From JBCDJG01 sp038748065 (GTDB taxonomy: Bacteria > Pseudomonadota > Gammaproteobacteria > Pseudomonadales > Halieaceae): a stretch of 64,000 bases of DNA. The translations under genes were made by a program, and so were the position numbers. The first letter of the stretch is position 1. The number at the start of each line of letters is the position of its first letter. The DNA is taken from NCBI GenBank assembly GCA_038748065.1, contig JBCDJG010000008.1, positions 1 to 64,000 of the forward strand, written 5' to 3'. Below, one piece after another: positions 1-8,886 of this stretch. The notes beneath the pieces are model-generated. The model was not told the DNA's origin. It saw only the letters and a list, made by a program, of their open reading frames with translations, and did not search any database.

Positions 1-182
1 ATCTGAAGCCACGCGTTCGCCTCGATAAAATGCTCATCGTCTCGCAGGGGCCTACAGACATGCCGAGGTGAAAAAGTACGGCTACTGGTGCGGGCTCGTG
101 AACACACTCTATACTTACATCGAGCGCCCCCTACACCGAGCGCCCCCTCGTTTTTGCATAGAAACCCTGGCCTATCGCTACC
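1..182. other. Left-edge sequence without a supported complete gene
   Basis: No complete gene is supported here. A forward frame is open from the left edge to a TGA at about 69-71. A second forward frame that reads plausibly as protein (rich in Tyr, Leu, Val) runs on from about 40 to 120. Joining the two needs one extra base near the GGGG run at 47-50. This could be the 3' end of a gene that began outside the window and carries a frameshift, or it could be chance. The last part holds a 12-base direct repeat just before the GTG start at 183. Confidence 0.3.
121..148. repeat. 12-bp direct repeat with 16-bp period
   Basis: CGAGCGCCCCCT occurs exactly at 121-132 and again at 137-148, separated by four bases. 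It lies 35 to 62 bases before the first gene. It may be replication slippage. No function is evident. Confidence 0.7.
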
Positions 183-1637
183 GTGAAGCTGCTTATTCTG
201 GGAAACGCCCACATCGCCTGCATTAGGGCAGCATGGCGCCGTAACCTCCCTCCGGGCCTTGATGCCGTCTTCTTTGCCGCCCCCGGAGACCGTTTGAGCT
301 GCCTGGAAGCACGGGGCGCATCCTTAGTCAGCCAGGATTCAGCAGTCAACAACTCCTTACGCGTTACCGGGGGTAAGGCACAGATTTCTCCCGGGGACTT
401 CGACTACGTTGTAGTCTGCGGGTTGTCCCCGCCGCCTGCCGATTATCTTGCGCAGAGTTCCGCCGGTATCCATTCATCAATCGGCTCTTCCGCAGATGAC
501 GGTTCAAGCGATAGTTCCGCAGGCGGGCTTGAGCAATGTCCGCTAAAAAATTCGACAGCTCGCAAGCTTCTGGACCAAATTCGCCAGATCAGCAGTGTTC
601 CCGTCGGTTTTGCTGGTAGACCCGCCCCGGTCCTCGACCGATATGAAGCCGCCGACGCTAGTGTGGTCACTGCCGTTATCGCGGATCGCCACGCTGCCCT
701 TGGCGTCGACTGGATCGCGCAAGCGCCGGATACTCAGTGGGGGGCCTGGTCGACCCAACCGAGATTCGTCCGGCAATCACCGCGCTTGCACTCGGATGAC
801 TTTTTTAACGATCGTATCCACATGAATGAACCATTCGGTGATGCTTGGGGCAGGCAAATACTTATCGCGGCCTGCGCCGCGACCGGGCAAAGGCCACCCG
901 AGCCCCAGACGAAAAGCGTAGAGGCCGCCACAAGCGAGCCCGGTAAACCCTGGCTGACAGAAGCCCCTCGCTATTCTCAGGGCTTTGAGGAATTGTTGAT
1001 CCGGGAATACTTCGCCGACCAGAAGGGAGGATATTTTGTAGATGTCGGCGCCGGCCCTGCTCTAGCAGGTAGCAACACGGCTTTTCTTGAACGCCATCTC
1101 GGCTGGCAAGGCATAGGCGTTGACGCTCTGGGGCATTATGAAGACAACTATCTTGAGCAGCGACCGCGCACGCGTTTTATCAACTTCGTGGTCGCGGAAT
1201 CGTCTTCGCCCGCACATCCTTTTTTCCATGTAGTCGCAGCAGAGGGCCTTTCCTCAACGGACGAAGCGCGCATGTTCGAAGGCAAACCACTAAACTCAAA
1301 GCGCGTTGAAGTGCCTGCAGCAACGCTAGATGAGATTCTTGATGCTGCACAGCTTACGCACATAGATTTCATGTCGATAGACGTTGAAGCATCCAACCTC
1401 AGCTGCTTGAAGGGACTTAACCTGAGAAAACATCGCCCTCGGCTCGTCTGTATGGAAACCGGCGATCCAACATCGCAGCAGCGACGCGATATTATTGAGC
1501 ACTTCCAGGCTGCTGGCTTCGTGCTCGTTCCCGAGTTCAGGCCTTACACTGCACCGAATACGTGGTTTCACCCGCGCCCGGCACCTTTAATACCCAACAG
1601 TTCAAAACCCGGATCCGCAAATACAAGCGGCGCATGA
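183..1637 (+). CDS. Two-domain protein: SGNH-like domain plus FkbM-type methyltransferase
   Basis: The 484-residue product starts at GTG. The C-terminal part (about residues 270-470) matches FkbM-family SAM-dependent methyltransferases: a GGYFVDVGAG glycine-rich SAM loop at about 282, an acidic IGVD strand end near 311, and HIDFMSIDVE near 393. The N-terminal 230 residues begin with a strand and LGNAH (G7, N8, H10) and end with D210-R-I-H213 followed by NEPFG. That resembles SGNH esterase/acyltransferase ends (GN block and DxxH), but it is only an inference. FkbM enzymes often O-methylate sugars. The next gene starts three bases after this stop, so the two are probably co-transcribed in a glycan-modification cluster. 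Confidence 0.75.
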   Translation: MKLLILGNAHIACIRAAWRRNLPPGLDAVFFAAPGDRLSCLEARGASLVSQDSAVNNSLRVTGGKAQISPGDFDYVVVCGLSPPPADYLAQSSAGIHSSIGSSADDGSSDSSAGGLEQCPLKNSTARKLLDQIRQISSVPVGFAGRPAPVLDRYEAADASVVTAVIADRHAALGVDWIAQAPDTQWGAWSTQPRFVRQSPRLHSDDFFNDRIHMNEPFGDAWGRQILIAACAATGQRPPEPQTKSVEAATSEPGKPWLTEAPRYSQGFEELLIREYFADQKGGYFVDVGAGPALAGSNTAFLERHLGWQGIGVDALGHYEDNYLEQRPRTRFINFVVAESSSPAHPFFHVVAAEGLSSTDEARMFEGKPLNSKRVEVPAATLDEILDAAQLTHIDFMSIDVEASNLSCLKGLNLRKHRPRLVCMETGDPTSQQRRDIIEHFQAAGFVLVPEFRPYTAPNTWFHPRPAPLIPNSSKPGSANTSGA

Positions 1638-1640
1638 ATA

Positions 1641-2606
1641 ATGACTCGATTTGTTCTCCACATCGGTCTATCAAAAACCGGCACCTCAACGCTGCAAAGA
1701 GCTGTGTTCCCGAATCACTCGCAGGTGTTTTATCTTGGCAAAGATAAGACGAGTAAAGCTCCGAGAGGCTGCCGGTCATTGCCCGTACACCAACTGCTGG
1801 AACTGCTGCTATGGACGAAAGACCGCCAGGAAAGCACGAAACAGCTCCAGCTGCGATACGAGCAACTTGTTCTGGCGAATCTAGCGGATCGTAATTGCGT
1901 TTTAGGCTCTTGGGAAGCACTTGGCCTTGAATCGACCAGCGCCTTTCATCAGATGATCGAGCGGCTAACGGCCGTTGTCGGCGACTGCCGTGTGATTGTC
2001 TGCCTTCGCCATCCCATGGCCTGGCTGGAGTCGTTGTATATTCAGCAGGTGAAAGGACAATTCATCTACCAAAATCGGCGTGAAACCTTTGGGCATCGGC
2101 CCTATATGACCATCGATGAATGGCTGCAGCGCTTTATCGATAATCATATCGAGCACGGCGCTTTTACGTACGTCGAAAATATCCGCGCCGCCGCTGCAAC
2201 TTTGGGTTACAGGAACGTTAAAGTCATGATGTTTGAAGCGCTCCAGACCGATTCGGCGAGCTACTATCACTCTATCGCCGACTTTCTGGGCGTGGATGGC
2301 AGAGAGTTTCAAGGTCTAGCGCTCACCGCACACGAGAATCGCCGCCTTCGGGCTCCTCAATTGGAGTTAATCGAGCGTTTCGATCGTTCCGCAGAGTTAC
2401 GTAAATCCTGGGCCAATATGGACACAAGGGCCCGCAGGCAGGCGCTGCGGAACGCGGTTGACTATGATTCTGAACCATACGACGAGCTTCGCATACGGAT
2501 CGGCGCTGAATGGGAGGCTCGCATCGCAGAGTCTACGATAGCTGGGAACCGATGGCTGTCTGACCAATTCAACCTGGACCTCGCGAAATACGGCTATCCG
2601 CTATAA
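1641..2606 (+). CDS. Sulfotransferase family protein (1 of 5)
   Basis: 321 residues. The N-terminus has a PAPS-binding P-loop-like motif right after the first beta strand, GLSKTGTSTLQ at about residues 9-19. A 3'-phosphate-binding motif, CLRHPMAWLESLY, lies near residues 121-133. Both are hallmarks of PAPS-dependent sulfotransferases, which move sulfate to sugar hydroxyl or amino groups. No signal peptide or membrane anchor is seen, so it is likely cytoplasmic. It starts three bases after the SGNH/FkbM gene, which points to one operon and a role in sulfating a surface glycan. The acceptor is unknown. Confidence 0.82.
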   Translation: MTRFVLHIGLSKTGTSTLQRAVFPNHSQVFYLGKDKTSKAPRGCRSLPVHQLLELLLWTKDRQESTKQLQLRYEQLVLANLADRNCVLGSWEALGLESTSAFHQMIERLTAVVGDCRVIVCLRHPMAWLESLYIQQVKGQFIYQNRRETFGHRPYMTIDEWLQRFIDNHIEHGAFTYVENIRAAAATLGYRNVKVMMFEALQTDSASYYHSIADFLGVDGREFQGLALTAHENRRLRAPQLELIERFDRSAELRKSWANMDTRARRQALRNAVDYDSEPYDELRIRIGAEWEARIAESTIAGNRWLSDQFNLDLAKYGYPL

Positions 2607-2673
2607 CCACATCCGTAGAGAATAGATGCGTGGCGATCAGTACTCTTTAAGTGCGCAGGGCAACTTCGTATAA

Positions 2674-3447
2674 ATGAAAGATCTTGAGAGTGCTCCATTC
2701 GAACCAGGTCCGTGCTATCGGATCCGCTTCAGTTATAGAAAGTGTCTAACGCACTTCATGAATGCAGTTTTTGACGAAAACACGTTTTACCTCGACCGGA
2801 ACCTCTTTGTAGAACACCTCGAACAAAAAAAGCCGGGGCGCTTTATCTCGATCAACAATAAGGTGTTCTGGCCAGAACGCCGTATCTTCCAAAATTCGAG
2901 AATGATTCACCTTATACGTCACCCCAAGGATACGGTTATCTCAGGATACCACTATCACATGAAGGGGCCTGAGCAATGGACGATTGAACCGATGTTTCGG
3001 CTTCAGATCTATCAGCTAGCGTTTGAACTAGACCGCATCTACAGCGACGAGGAAAAGAAGCTGCTCAATCCCGAGATGACATACCAGAACCTGCTGAAGG
3101 CCTTGCCTTTCGACAAAGGCATGATGACAGAGATGGTCTGGTTGAAGTTCATTGAAACCTACAACCCCGTCCCATTCTACGAGTCTCCATTGATAGAAAC
3201 ATTTCGTTTTGAAGACATCGTTGCTGATCCGGTAAATCGTGTCGCAAACATATGTCGTTCCTGGGATCTGAGTGATCGGGAAGTCGAATACTACTCTGAA
3301 CGTGCCGCCCACTATGAAAGAAAGCCAACCTATGAGATCAGAGACAAATCGCCTTATCAGTTTCGGAACTGCTATGACAAGTCCTTGGATGCGTTTTTTG
3401 ACAAGCACTTCGGGAGCGTAGCAGCCAGGTTGGAGTACCCGGAATGA
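2674..3447 (+). CDS. Sulfotransferase domain protein (2 of 5)
   Basis: 257 residues with a clear 3'-phosphate-binding motif, HLIRHPKDTVISGYHYH at about residues 89-105, typical of cytosolic-type sulfotransferases. The 5'-PSB position carries SYRKCLTHFM near residue 22, a diverged loop without the usual GTT. The gene is visibly richer in A and T than the 10-60 kb region, which fits recent transfer. It follows the previous sulfotransferase by 67 bases on the same strand and converges on a third sulfotransferase gene. The diverged PAPS loop leaves activity uncertain. Confidence 0.75.
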   Translation: MKDLESAPFEPGPCYRIRFSYRKCLTHFMNAVFDENTFYLDRNLFVEHLEQKKPGRFISINNKVFWPERRIFQNSRMIHLIRHPKDTVISGYHYHMKGPEQWTIEPMFRLQIYQLAFELDRIYSDEEKKLLNPEMTYQNLLKALPFDKGMMTEMVWLKFIETYNPVPFYESPLIETFRFEDIVADPVNRVANICRSWDLSDREVEYYSERAAHYERKPTYEIRDKSPYQFRNCYDKSLDAFFDKHFGSVAARLEYPE

Positions 3448-3530
3448 ATGACCTGGAGACAGCGCACGGATTCGGATGACTCAAAGCAGAAAAGCCGAAA
3501 AGTGCCTGCGGCCATGGAGTCCTGAGTCCT

Positions 3531-4253
3531 CTATAGCTCCACCTCACCACGTGCGTTTGCGCTCAGCTTTGGGCCCTCAGCGAACTGGTTGTACCAAGGT
3601 GTGTCGACGAAGCTGGCTGCCAGCTTATCAAAGTTAATGATCAGTTTGCGCAGATCGCGCGGCCGATTCGGCCTGGTTGCAGGACTCAAACGCCTTTGTG
3701 GCAAGCCTAGAAAAGTCTGAACACTGGCGAGTGTAGCATGGGGCTTTTTACACAATGACTCGTAGCTCACTTCGATAGACGGGCAGTGCGAAAACCGCGC
3801 TAGAGCAACCTGGTAATCCGAGGCCCACTGGTCAAACTCCCGTCGCAGCTCTTCTGTCGTCATAGCTTTCGCTGTTTCAGGCCCTTTTTTGTCCTCTTTC
3901 ATAATCCGGAACGACAGATAGCGCCTGAGCAAATTCTCACGGCGCAGGTGGATGACATACAGATCAGGATCACTTGCCAGGACCTCAAAAGCGTCAAGCC
4001 GGTCGCCCAGGGGAGCGCCACGGCGATGGATGGTAAATCCCACCGCATCGATACCCGGCGGTGACGCTGTCCAGACATAATCCTTGAGCAAAGTACGCGA
4101 TGGCGTGTCATCGCCAAAAGGCGCATTTCTATTCCAATGCGGATTGAACATTTCTGCAAGACAGATCGCGCGTGGATGCCTTGCTAACGCACTGCGTAGC
4201 ATGTGCGTGCCCGATCGTGGTGAACTGAGGATAATGAACTTTCGGTAAGCCAC
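3531..4253 (-). CDS. Sulfotransferase family protein (3 of 5)
   Basis: About 240 residues from a GTG start at 4253, two bases after the stop of the upstream glycosyltransferase. I prefer this start because the first beta strand and the loop FIILSSPRSGTHML follow at once; a longer reading frame would overlap the upstream gene by more than 100 bases. SPRSGTHML is the 5'-PAPS loop, and VIHLRRENLLRRYLSF is a 3'-phosphate-binding motif of the kind in Stf0-like and related bacterial sulfotransferases. Its tight coupling to a glycosyltransferase suggests it sulfates the glycan made by that enzyme. Confidence 0.78.
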   Translation of the reverse strand: MAYRKFIILSSPRSGTHMLRSALARHPRAICLAEMFNPHWNRNAPFGDDTPSRTLLKDYVWTASPPGIDAVGFTIHRRGAPLGDRLDAFEVLASDPDLYVIHLRRENLLRRYLSFRIMKEDKKGPETAKAMTTEELRREFDQWASDYQVALARFSHCPSIEVSYESLCKKPHATLASVQTFLGLPQRRLSPATRPNRPRDLRKLIINFDKLAASFVDTPWYNQFAEGPKLSANARGEVEL

Positions 4254-4255
4254 GA

Positions 4256-5083
4256 TCAGTTGGAGTACAGCGTGACCTGGCTTGGGTTCAGGTAGTGCCT
4301 GGAAAAACCACGCTCGTGCAGCTGCTGATGCAGCACAACATGCTCGCAATCGCTGCCGCCATAGCGAGCGTCTTGCAGGCAATCAGCACGATAAATCGCC
4401 ATACCGCCAAAACCCGACCAGATAGGTACCGGAGGCATACCAGGAATGAACCGTTGTGCGTTAATTTCCGAAAAACTACGCGTCTCGTTTTGGCCCCCCT
4501 CACGAAATGCCCAGGCATCGTAGAATTCTGCGCCGCCCTTCTCATCGTCGTTGGCGATGCCGTTAGAGCTCATCACGTCCCAGTCCTCATAGCCGAAACT
4601 ATTGGTCATCCCACGAGGGCTGATGCCGCGATCAAGATCAGCGTCCATAACGACTGCAAAGTCAGGCTTCATATCAAGTTCCGGGATGGCATCGAGATAA
4701 CGATTGCGCAGGCTCGCCAACTGCTCACTGCGCTCGGTCGAGGGAACCTGGGGCCACCGCGGCAAGCCCATTTTTTCTATGCGGTGTCGCACGCGGTCAT
4801 TCTGAGATGCCCACTGCCGGAGAAGCACGGGCGTGTCATCGACCGAGTCGTTCTCCACAAAAATCACTCGATAGGCATAAAAAAGTGCTCCGCGGCCTTC
4901 GATAAAGCCGGCCAGAGCGGGTAGCGCATGGGCTACATCCCGGCCCAATAGGCAAAAAACCACATTGCTTTCCGACATCCGCTCTCGGCCCCAGCGGCAG
5001 CGATTACGAAAAGATTCGCCATGAAAGGAAACAGGTTCTTGCCAGTAATCGGGAAATATTGGCGGGGCATCAGGGAAACTCAT
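4256..5083 (-). CDS. GT-A-fold glycosyltransferase, possibly CAP59/GT69-like
   Basis: 275 residues. A first strand VVFCLLGRD is followed by a helix, then VIFVENDSVDDT, and an acidic VVMDADLD near residues 145-152 that fits a metal/nucleotide-sugar-binding DxD. The order of motifs (ENDSxDxT, then MDxD, then a late Cys/Asp/His stretch CEHVVLHQQL) recalls the CAP59 mannosyltransferase family, but a generic GT2-like enzyme is possible. An internal ATG at 4978 would remove 35 residues and begin right before the first strand, so the start is uncertain. The stop lies two bases before the following sulfotransferase start. Confidence 0.65.
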   Translation of the reverse strand: MSFPDAPPIFPDYWQEPVSFHGESFRNRCRWGRERMSESNVVFCLLGRDVAHALPALAGFIEGRGALFYAYRVIFVENDSVDDTPVLLRQWASQNDRVRHRIEKMGLPRWPQVPSTERSEQLASLRNRYLDAIPELDMKPDFAVVMDADLDRGISPRGMTNSFGYEDWDVMSSNGIANDDEKGGAEFYDAWAFREGGQNETRSFSEINAQRFIPGMPPVPIWSGFGGMAIYRADCLQDARYGGSDCEHVVLHQQLHERGFSRHYLNPSQVTLYSN

Positions 5084-5101
5084 TCTGGGGCCATCACCCA
5101 G

Positions 5102-5488
5102 TTAAAGCTTAATGGGTACGTCCTGAATGATAGCGCTCATAACCGGCCCGGGGGCGCTGTCAGAGCCGTAACCGTAGCCGTATCCCGAGCCCATAAAGGT
5201 CGGGTCATCCGACCCTTCAAATACGTTGCCGAAAAAGACAACCTTTACGTCCATCCTATCAACGCCCGTACGCGTGCATTCAACAACAGCATCAAACTCC
5301 GCGCCATCCAGTGTCACCGGGAAAGCTCCAACAGAACTAACCTGATCGTCTACCTGATCCAGCCTGCCATTGGCAGGAAGCGAGGCGCTGACGTCTCCAG
5401 ACTCCCCTTCGTAGGTGAAGGTGATTGTGCCATTGACCGAGGAGTTATCCGGTTGGCTGTAGGTAACCTCAAAGCTAAGTGTCGCCAC
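5102..5488 (-). CDS. Hypothetical beta-rich protein with a GYGYGYG segment
   Basis: 128 residues, ATG start, family not recognised. Residues 1-90 read as alternating beta strands (TLSFEVTY, GTITFTYEG, MDVKVVFFGN). Near residue 103 comes a glycine-tyrosine repeat, GSGYGYGYGS, and then a short tail. No signal peptide is visible. It starts six bases after the stop of a small Tat-like protein gene, so the two are probably translated together. Its place inside a glycan cluster suggests a surface or structural role, but nothing in the sequence proves this. Confidence 0.6.
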   Translation of the reverse strand: MATLSFEVTYSQPDNSSVNGTITFTYEGESGDVSASLPANGRLDQVDDQVSSVGAFPVTLDGAEFDAVVECTRTGVDRMDVKVVFFGNVFEGSDDPTFMGSGYGYGYGSDSAPGPVMSAIIQDVPIKL

Positions 5489-5494
5489 GAATGG

Positions 5495-5758
5495 TTAACC
5501 TCTAACAACGGCCCCGCGTCTATGCGGCTCTACATGTGGTTTATCACGATGCTTCCACACGGGAATGTTCACAGATGAAGCGGCCTTTGCCTGCAAAGGG
5601 CTGGAGAACTCATGCATGCCATACACGGGCATCGCGCTGATACTGAGGCTAGCGGCAAACGCGCCGAACAAAAATGCTCTACGTCCAGCACTCGGCAAAT
5701 CCTCCACCAACTCATTGGGAGTCGAATCAATTGATATCAACGAGCTATAGCACTGCAC
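5495..5758 (-). CDS. Small exported protein with Tat-like signal
   Basis: 87 residues from GTG at 5758, preceded by GAAAGG at a suitable distance. After about 25 residues comes a twin-arginine segment, AGRRAFLFG, followed by a hydrophobic run ending in small residues near SAMPVYG. That is the layout of a Tat signal with an unusually long n-region. Only some 37 residues would remain after cleavage, basic and His/Pro-rich. The next gene follows six bases later. It may be a secreted peptide or the first half of a two-protein surface unit. No known family was recognised. Confidence 0.55.
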   Translation of the reverse strand: MQCYSSLISIDSTPNELVEDLPSAGRRAFLFGAFAASLSISAMPVYGMHEFSSPLQAKAASSVNIPVWKHRDKPHVEPHRRGAVVRG

Positions 5759-5807
5759 TGGAAACCTTTCTTATCACGAAAGCGTCAAGTATACGGCAAC
5801 GGTGCAT

Positions 5808-6545
5808 TCACTCAATACTTCCGAACCGTAATTGCCCCTGACCACTGGCCGTCATCGTGCGCCCCAGCTCGGCAAAATCTCGTTCCCACTGGATATTCTC
5901 CCTGACAACCCGCGCGGGGATTCCGACGGCCATACTGTCCGCAGGAATGTCACCAGAAACCACTGAGAGCGCCCCGACGACAGTTCCTTTCCCTATGTGG
6001 CTGCCTTTAAGAACTACCACCTGGCGGGCCAGCCAAACGTGCTCGCCAATGACGACGTCTGCGCCCGCATTGAGTCTGTCGCCAGTGGTCTTTTCATAAA
6101 TTGGGTGCATATCGCTGTCCGCTATCCAGAAGCCTCCTGCGAACTGGCAGTCTCGACCTATGCTGATTGTGCCGCTCTCTCGAACGTTTATGGCACCGGT
6201 GAAGCTCGTTGTGCCCGCACCGATATCAATGGTCCCGTGATCTCCCATGAAGCGTATTTTGGCCCCCACCAGGCACTGCTTGCCAACCAACAAGGAATTC
6301 GCGTCGCCCTTAATATCAAAAACCACACGACCGCTATCCCCCCGTGCCAGCCGGGTACCCGCACCAATGCGCACAAGATTGCCATCACCGCGTATTCTGA
6401 CCGTGCCTCCTCGCGAAACCACACCCTCTTCGATAAAGACATGGTTGTGGTTACCTGCAATATGGATCTGCAGCGCGCTACCCGTCAGCGAGATGGGCAC
6501 CTCGACGACGTTACCCTTCCCTTTTTTCAGAATCTCGGCTTTCAT
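5808..6545 (-). CDS. Left-handed beta-helix acyltransferase (hexapeptide repeat)
   Basis: About 245 residues from ATG at 6545. The frame stays open further upstream, but that part would lie inside the preceding gene and is not needed for the fold. Hexapeptide-type repeats ([IV]G.. / VR.. rungs such as VRIGAGTRL, ISIGRDCQF, VVIGEHVWL, IGKGTVVGA) fill most of the protein. It ends with the loop AVGIPARVVRENI typical of NeuD/CysE/WbbJ-type O-acetyltransferases, and a probable catalytic His lies in DSDMHPIYE. Such enzymes acetylate or acylate sugar hydroxyls from acyl-CoA. The upstream sulfotransferase ends 19 bases before this start. Confidence 0.85.
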   Translation of the reverse strand: MKAEILKKGKGNVVEVPISLTGSALQIHIAGNHNHVFIEEGVVSRGGTVRIRGDGNLVRIGAGTRLARGDSGRVVFDIKGDANSLLVGKQCLVGAKIRFMGDHGTIDIGAGTTSFTGAINVRESGTISIGRDCQFAGGFWIADSDMHPIYEKTTGDRLNAGADVVIGEHVWLARQVVVLKGSHIGKGTVVGALSVVSGDIPADSMAVGIPARVVRENIQWERDFAELGRTMTASGQGQLRFGSIE

Positions 6546-6564
6546 ACTTGTAACGACGGCTCTC

Positions 6565-7518
6565 TCATGGCGTAGACAGACCCGCCCGCCTTGCCAGCTC
6601 ACACATCCGAGGCCAGGTTTCAGGCGGCTTTCCAATACTCTTGAGGAAATCGCAGCTGTCTTCAAACAGCGCGTCAACGACAGCATGACTCGCTTGTTCT
6701 GTCCAGTCGATCATATCGGGTGTGAAGCGCTGGCGGAGGCCCAGGGGAAGCAGAAACTGATCAGCAACACTTGGCGAGATTTGCCGCAGCGGTTCACCCG
6801 TGCGCGGACTCCAGATCACGTTGCGCAGTTTACGCAGCTCTTCAGAGTCTCGGAGCTTTACAAGCCCAGCGTTAAGCTTGCGTCCGGAGCGCTCTATTCT
6901 AACCGAGCTATCGACCTCCAAAAAATCGAACAGCTCCCGCAGAATGGCGTCCGGCCTCTCGTTCAATTCCTCCAGCAGCACCACCTTGATCTGCTCCGGC
7001 GACACGTGCCGGCGGTAATTATGCAGGCGCTGGCTAAATGCCGAATCAGCCAAGAGTGCAGGCACCTCTCGAAGCGCGCGCTCGAGGCTGAAGGGGCAAG
7101 AAGTACCCCAGTTCGCGCCCGAGTGGTGCATCTCTCTGAAGGCAGATTCGATGCGATCCACCGGGTCTCTGGCGATGAAAATCAGCTTGATATCGGGGTA
7201 GTGCTCGAGGATTCGTCGCCTGGCAGCTGTCTCGCGGCTATAGGTCGAATAGCTCGTACTGGCCTCGCCAAGTCTTTGACCTAGGTAGGCACCTTGGAAC
7301 AGTTCAGCGTAGCCGCCCCAGCCGCGATGATAGAAGTGTGAGAAAAACCAGGGTTCCTTGCGCGGATAGGTCGGCATGTAGATTTCGGGATGGTCATTGA
7401 GGAGGCCGTGCAGAGTTGTTGTTCCGCACTTGCTGAACCCCGCCAGAAGAAAATGCAGCGGTACCGCAGCTGCTCCGCTGGCTTCTTCTTGCTCGCGATC
7501 ACCCTGCGCTGCTGACAA
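6565..7518 (-). CDS. Sulfotransferase, heparan N-sulfotransferase-like (4 of 5)
   Basis: 317 residues. The start is TTG at 7518, supported by GGAGAG about seven bases upstream. The 5'-PAPS loop is AGFSKCGTTTLHGLL at residues 27-41, followed by the RKEPWFFSHFY block and the 3'-phosphate motif FIARDPVDRIESAF. This arrangement is typical of the heparan sulfate/NDST-like sulfotransferase domain. It probably sulfates a polysaccharide. The acyltransferase gene follows on the same strand. The divergent glycosyltransferase at 7578 leaves a 59-base shared promoter region. Confidence 0.88.
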   Translation of the reverse strand: MSAAQGDREQEEASGAAAVPLHFLLAGFSKCGTTTLHGLLNDHPEIYMPTYPRKEPWFFSHFYHRGWGGYAELFQGAYLGQRLGEASTSYSTYSRETAARRRILEHYPDIKLIFIARDPVDRIESAFREMHHSGANWGTSCPFSLERALREVPALLADSAFSQRLHNYRRHVSPEQIKVVLLEELNERPDAILRELFDFLEVDSSVRIERSGRKLNAGLVKLRDSEELRKLRNVIWSPRTGEPLRQISPSVADQFLLPLGLRQRFTPDMIDWTEQASHAVVDALFEDSCDFLKSIGKPPETWPRMCELARRAGLSTP

Positions 7519-7577
7519 TGTTGCTCTCCCACTGGATGGTGTATGTTAGCAGCTTCTACCGCACGCTCTAGTCGTTC

Positions 7578-8870
7578 ATGCTTATCATCACGCACTGCGA
7601 AACCCAGCCTCACCACCTCGCTATGAGGATGGGGGAGCCAGACTACAGCTATAGAATAGTGCTCGATCGTTTCCGCCCATTACTGGATCTTATTGCTCCG
7701 ACAGCGGAAGTTGTCAATCCGGAACAGGAGATCGACGCCATACGCGAGTTCGCTAGAGCCATTGGTCACGAAGCCATTTATCTTTCCTTCAACCCGCTGC
7801 AGCAGACTCTCGTTAATGTCGGGGCGCCTACGGTTCCGGTCTTCGCCTGGGAGTTCGACGATCTCCCGGACGGTTCGTGGAATCCAGACAAGCCTATGGA
7901 GAATTGGCTGTTTGTGTTGAAAAACTGCGGGCGTTGTATTACTCACTCCACTCATGCTGCGACTGTAGTGCACGCGGCAATGGGAAGGGACTTTCCCGTC
8001 AGTGTCATCCCAGCGCCTCTGCCTGCTCGGATAGAACGCCACGAACCGACGGTCAATGTGAGTCCATTGGACATCGAATTCACAGGCCGCCTCGTCGACA
8101 GTGACCTGCTATCCTCGACGGATAGCACGCGGCTGTTCGGCAAGGCCCGCGGCAGCTTCGACCTGAATTACGGCGGCCGTGGTCCTACCAACACGAGGGA
8201 AAAAGCACCAATACGGCATCGTGTGCGAATAGATCGCGAAGCTGTCGTCTATACCGCGGTTTTCAATCCGCGAGATGGCCGCAAGAACTGGCGCGATATG
8301 GTGAACGGCTTCTGTGTTGCGCTACGTGAAGAAAATGCAACCCTGGTGCTGAAGGTATTCGGGCAACAGACCCAGAAGTTCCACGCCCATCTCAAGGGTG
8401 TTCTGAGACGACTACAACCGATCAAATGCAGGGTCGTTGTGATCGACGCTGTGTTGGACGACGGCGCTTACGATGCGCTCATTAAGGCCTCTCATTACGC
8501 CCTGAACGCATCGCTCGGCGAAGGCCAGTGTCTGCCGCTCATGGAATTCATGGCCTTGGGCAGACCGGCAGTAGCACCGGGCCACACAGGCATGCTGGAT
8601 TACCTCGACGAGACCAGTGGCTTTCCCTACCGCAGCTCTGCCGAGCCCGCCAGCTGGCCGCAAGACACGAGCCACCGCCTGACAACAACACGACAGCGTG
8701 TGGATATTGAAGCGCTCATGAACGCGTTAGTCGACAGCTATGCTATCGCCCGGTCAAACCCAGCCCGATACGCTGCCTTGTCAGCTGCGGCTTCGAGCCG
8801 CATAAGAGCTTGGGCGGGGGCAGATAGCGTCGAGCGCAGCCTGCGCGACCTTATTAATGCAGCGTCTTGA
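7578..8870 (+). CDS. Glycosyltransferase, GT4-like (GT-B fold)
   Basis: 430 residues. The C-terminal half has the GT-B nucleotide-sugar site: a strand TAVFNPRDGRKNW (start of the second Rossmann domain), then LNASLGEGQCLPLMEFMALGRPAVAP near residue 310. This GEGx7E-type motif is typical of GT4 enzymes. The N-terminal domain (FAWEFDDLPDG, SVIPAPLP) resembles the acceptor domain of the same family. It likely adds a sugar to the glycan built by this cluster. The next gene, a sulfotransferase, starts 16 bases after its stop. Confidence 0.8.
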   Translation: MLIITHCETQPHHLAMRMGEPDYSYRIVLDRFRPLLDLIAPTAEVVNPEQEIDAIREFARAIGHEAIYLSFNPLQQTLVNVGAPTVPVFAWEFDDLPDGSWNPDKPMENWLFVLKNCGRCITHSTHAATVVHAAMGRDFPVSVIPAPLPARIERHEPTVNVSPLDIEFTGRLVDSDLLSSTDSTRLFGKARGSFDLNYGGRGPTNTREKAPIRHRVRIDREAVVYTAVFNPRDGRKNWRDMVNGFCVALREENATLVLKVFGQQTQKFHAHLKGVLRRLQPIKCRVVVIDAVLDDGAYDALIKASHYALNASLGEGQCLPLMEFMALGRPAVAPGHTGMLDYLDETSGFPYRSSAEPASWPQDTSHRLTTTRQRVDIEALMNALVDSYAIARSNPARYAALSAAASSRIRAWAGADSVERSLRDLINAAS

Positions 8871-8886
8871 GCAATAGACCAGATTC

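Noticed and set aside
6247..7284. A 345-codon plus-strand open frame
   Set aside because: It is antisense to the hexapeptide acyltransferase and a sulfotransferase whose motifs are clear. No domain is recognisable in it.
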